Assembly: GCA_947588795.1 (NCBI GenBank)
Contig: CANPZJ010000042.1
Span: 1-6,791 of the forward strand
Source: an uncultured Bacilli bacterium
GTDB taxonomy: Bacteria > Bacillota_I > Bacilli_A > RF39 > UBA660
Direction: 5' to 3'
Length of the DNA stretch: 6,791 nt
Shown: positions 5,935 to 6,791 of the stretch, one piece after another
Position numbering within the stretch: position 1 is the first letter of the stretch
How the letters are laid out: each line of letters opens with the position of its first letter
Program-made: the position numbers and the translations under genes
Notes under the pieces: model-generated
Database searches by the model: none
What the model was told of the DNA's origin: nothing
The model's input: only the letters and a program-made list of their open reading frames with translations

Positions 5935-5952
5935 AAAAGTAAGGGTGATAAT

Positions 5953-6771
5953 ATGCCAGAGATAGCAGAAGTAGAAACAGTTAGAAATGTATTAAAACAA
6001 AGAATATTAAATAAAAAAATAAAAGATGTTAAAATTATTTATGGTAAAATAATCGAAAATGATTTAGATGAATTTAAAAAAATTTTAATTGATAATGAGT
6101 TTAAGGATATCTTAAGAAAAGGTAAATGGCTAATCTTTGAACTAAAAGATCATTATTTACTTTCGCATTTAAGAATGGAAGGTAAATATTTTATAAAATC
6201 TAGTGATGAAGAAATAGCTAAACATGAACATATTATTATTACTTTTAATGATAATACGGATTTAAGATATCATGATACTAGAAAATTTGGTCGAATGAAA
6301 ATAGTAGATAAAGATAAATTATGGGAAACACCAGAAATAAAAAAACAAGGAAAAGAACCAATTGATGATACCCTAACTAGTGATTATTTGCTAGAGAAAT
6401 TTAAAGGTAAGAAAATGCCAATGAAAACTACTTTACTTGATCAAGAAATAATAAGCGGTTTAGGTAATATTTATGTTGATGAAGTTTTATTTGCATCTCA
6501 TATTCATCCTTTAAGGGAAGCATCTACTATAACTAAAGATGAATGTGAAAAAATTATTGCATCAGGTAAGGAAATAATTAAAAATGCCATTAAGCATGGA
6601 GGAACCACCATTAAAAGTTATACTTCATCTTTGGGAGTTACTGGTAATTATCAAAATTATTTAAAAGTTCATAAAAGAGAAGGCAAAGAATGTCCTATAT
6701 GTGGTAATCCAATTAAAAGAATTAAAGTTGGTGGCAGAAGTACTTACTTTTGTGAACATTGTCAAAAATAG
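5953..6771 (+). CDS. mutM: Formamidopyrimidine-DNA glycosylase (8-oxoguanine repair)
   Basis: A bifunctional base-excision repair enzyme that removes 8-oxoguanine and ring-opened purines and cuts the abasic site. The 272 residues match the family's usual length. The N-terminal proline nucleophile P2 and E3 are present in PEIAEVE, a variant of the usual PELPEVE. Other landmarks are K58 in RKGKWL, M75 in HLRMEGKY, R110 and F112 in HDTRKFGR (void-filling residues), N172 in GLGNIYVDE (helix-two-turn-helix), GGTTIKSY and the C-terminal zinc finger C247-x2-C250...C267-x2-C270 with R262 in GGRSTYFC. This zinc-finger form separates it from zincless relatives; the HLRMEGKY motif is normal for Firmicutes Fpg. 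The start is fixed by the catalytic proline and by AAGGGTGAT (5941-5949). It lies in the same orientation as polA, whose gap filling follows MutM action. Confidence 0.97.
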   Translation: MPEIAEVETVRNVLKQRILNKKIKDVKIIYGKIIENDLDEFKKILIDNEFKDILRKGKWLIFELKDHYLLSHLRMEGKYFIKSSDEEIAKHEHIIITFNDNTDLRYHDTRKFGRMKIVDKDKLWETPEIKKQGKEPIDDTLTSDYLLEKFKGKKMPMKTTLLDQEIISGLGNIYVDEVLFASHIHPLREASTITKDECEKIIASGKEIIKNAIKHGGTTIKSYTSSLGVTGNYQNYLKVHKREGKECPICGNPIKRIKVGGRSTYFCEHCQK

Positions 6772-6780
6772 AGAAGCATT

Positions 6781-6791
6781 ATGAAAAGAAT
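6781..6791 (+). CDS. Start of next gene, possibly dephospho-CoA kinase (partial)
   Basis: An ATG at 6781, 9 nt after the mutM stop, reads Met-Lys-Arg before the window ends. A weak Shine-Dalgarno, AGAAG (6772-6776), precedes it. In many Firmicutes coaE follows mutM and its product begins with a similar basic N-terminus before the P-loop. Three residues cannot identify a protein, so the assignment rests on gene order only. Confidence 0.35.

Overview
The window looks like a chromosomal stretch from an AT-rich, low-GC Gram-positive bacterium of the Bacilli, probably a gut-type lineage near the Erysipelotrichales or RF39 groups. That placement is an inference from three things: strong A/T bias at third codon positions, a sporulation sigma factor of the SigK type, and a modular exported protein of a kind I associate with uncultured gut Bacilli. 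It encodes five recognisable proteins plus the first bases of a sixth. Nothing suggests a mobile element, a CRISPR array or a tRNA/rRNA gene.

Layout. Positions 2-1930 (+) hold a large membrane-anchored exported protein whose first codon probably lies across the left window edge. Positions 1931-2096 are the control region of a small heat-shock gene: a CIRCE operator overlapping an extended -10 promoter, then an unusually long leader of about 95 nt with two hairpins, the second able to cover the ribosome-binding site. The hsp20 gene (2097-2513, +) converges on sigK (2542-3237, -) across a shared terminator. A 108-bp divergent intergenic region separates sigK from polA (3346-5901, +). polA is followed by a terminator overlapping its stop codon, then mutM (5953-6771, +), then at 6781 an ATG that is probably the start of coaE. 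No gene-free stretch exceeds 300 bases.

How the genes relate. polA and mutM (then presumably coaE) form a conserved Firmicutes neighbourhood for DNA repair: MutM excises oxidised purines and leaves a gap that DNA polymerase I fills. Hsp20 is a stress-induced holdase, and the CIRCE site indicates HrcA control. SigK implies that the organism, or a recent ancestor, can run the late mother-cell programme of sporulation. The exported protein is functionally unassigned.

The most interesting candidate is the hsp20 leader. The -10 boxes proposed for polA, mutM and (weakly) sigK sit almost on top of their Shine-Dalgarno sequences, while hsp20 alone has a long structured leader whose last hairpin pairs CCUUUU with the Shine-Dalgarno region. 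This suggests an RNA thermometer beneath HrcA repression. I see no clearly new multi-gene system here.
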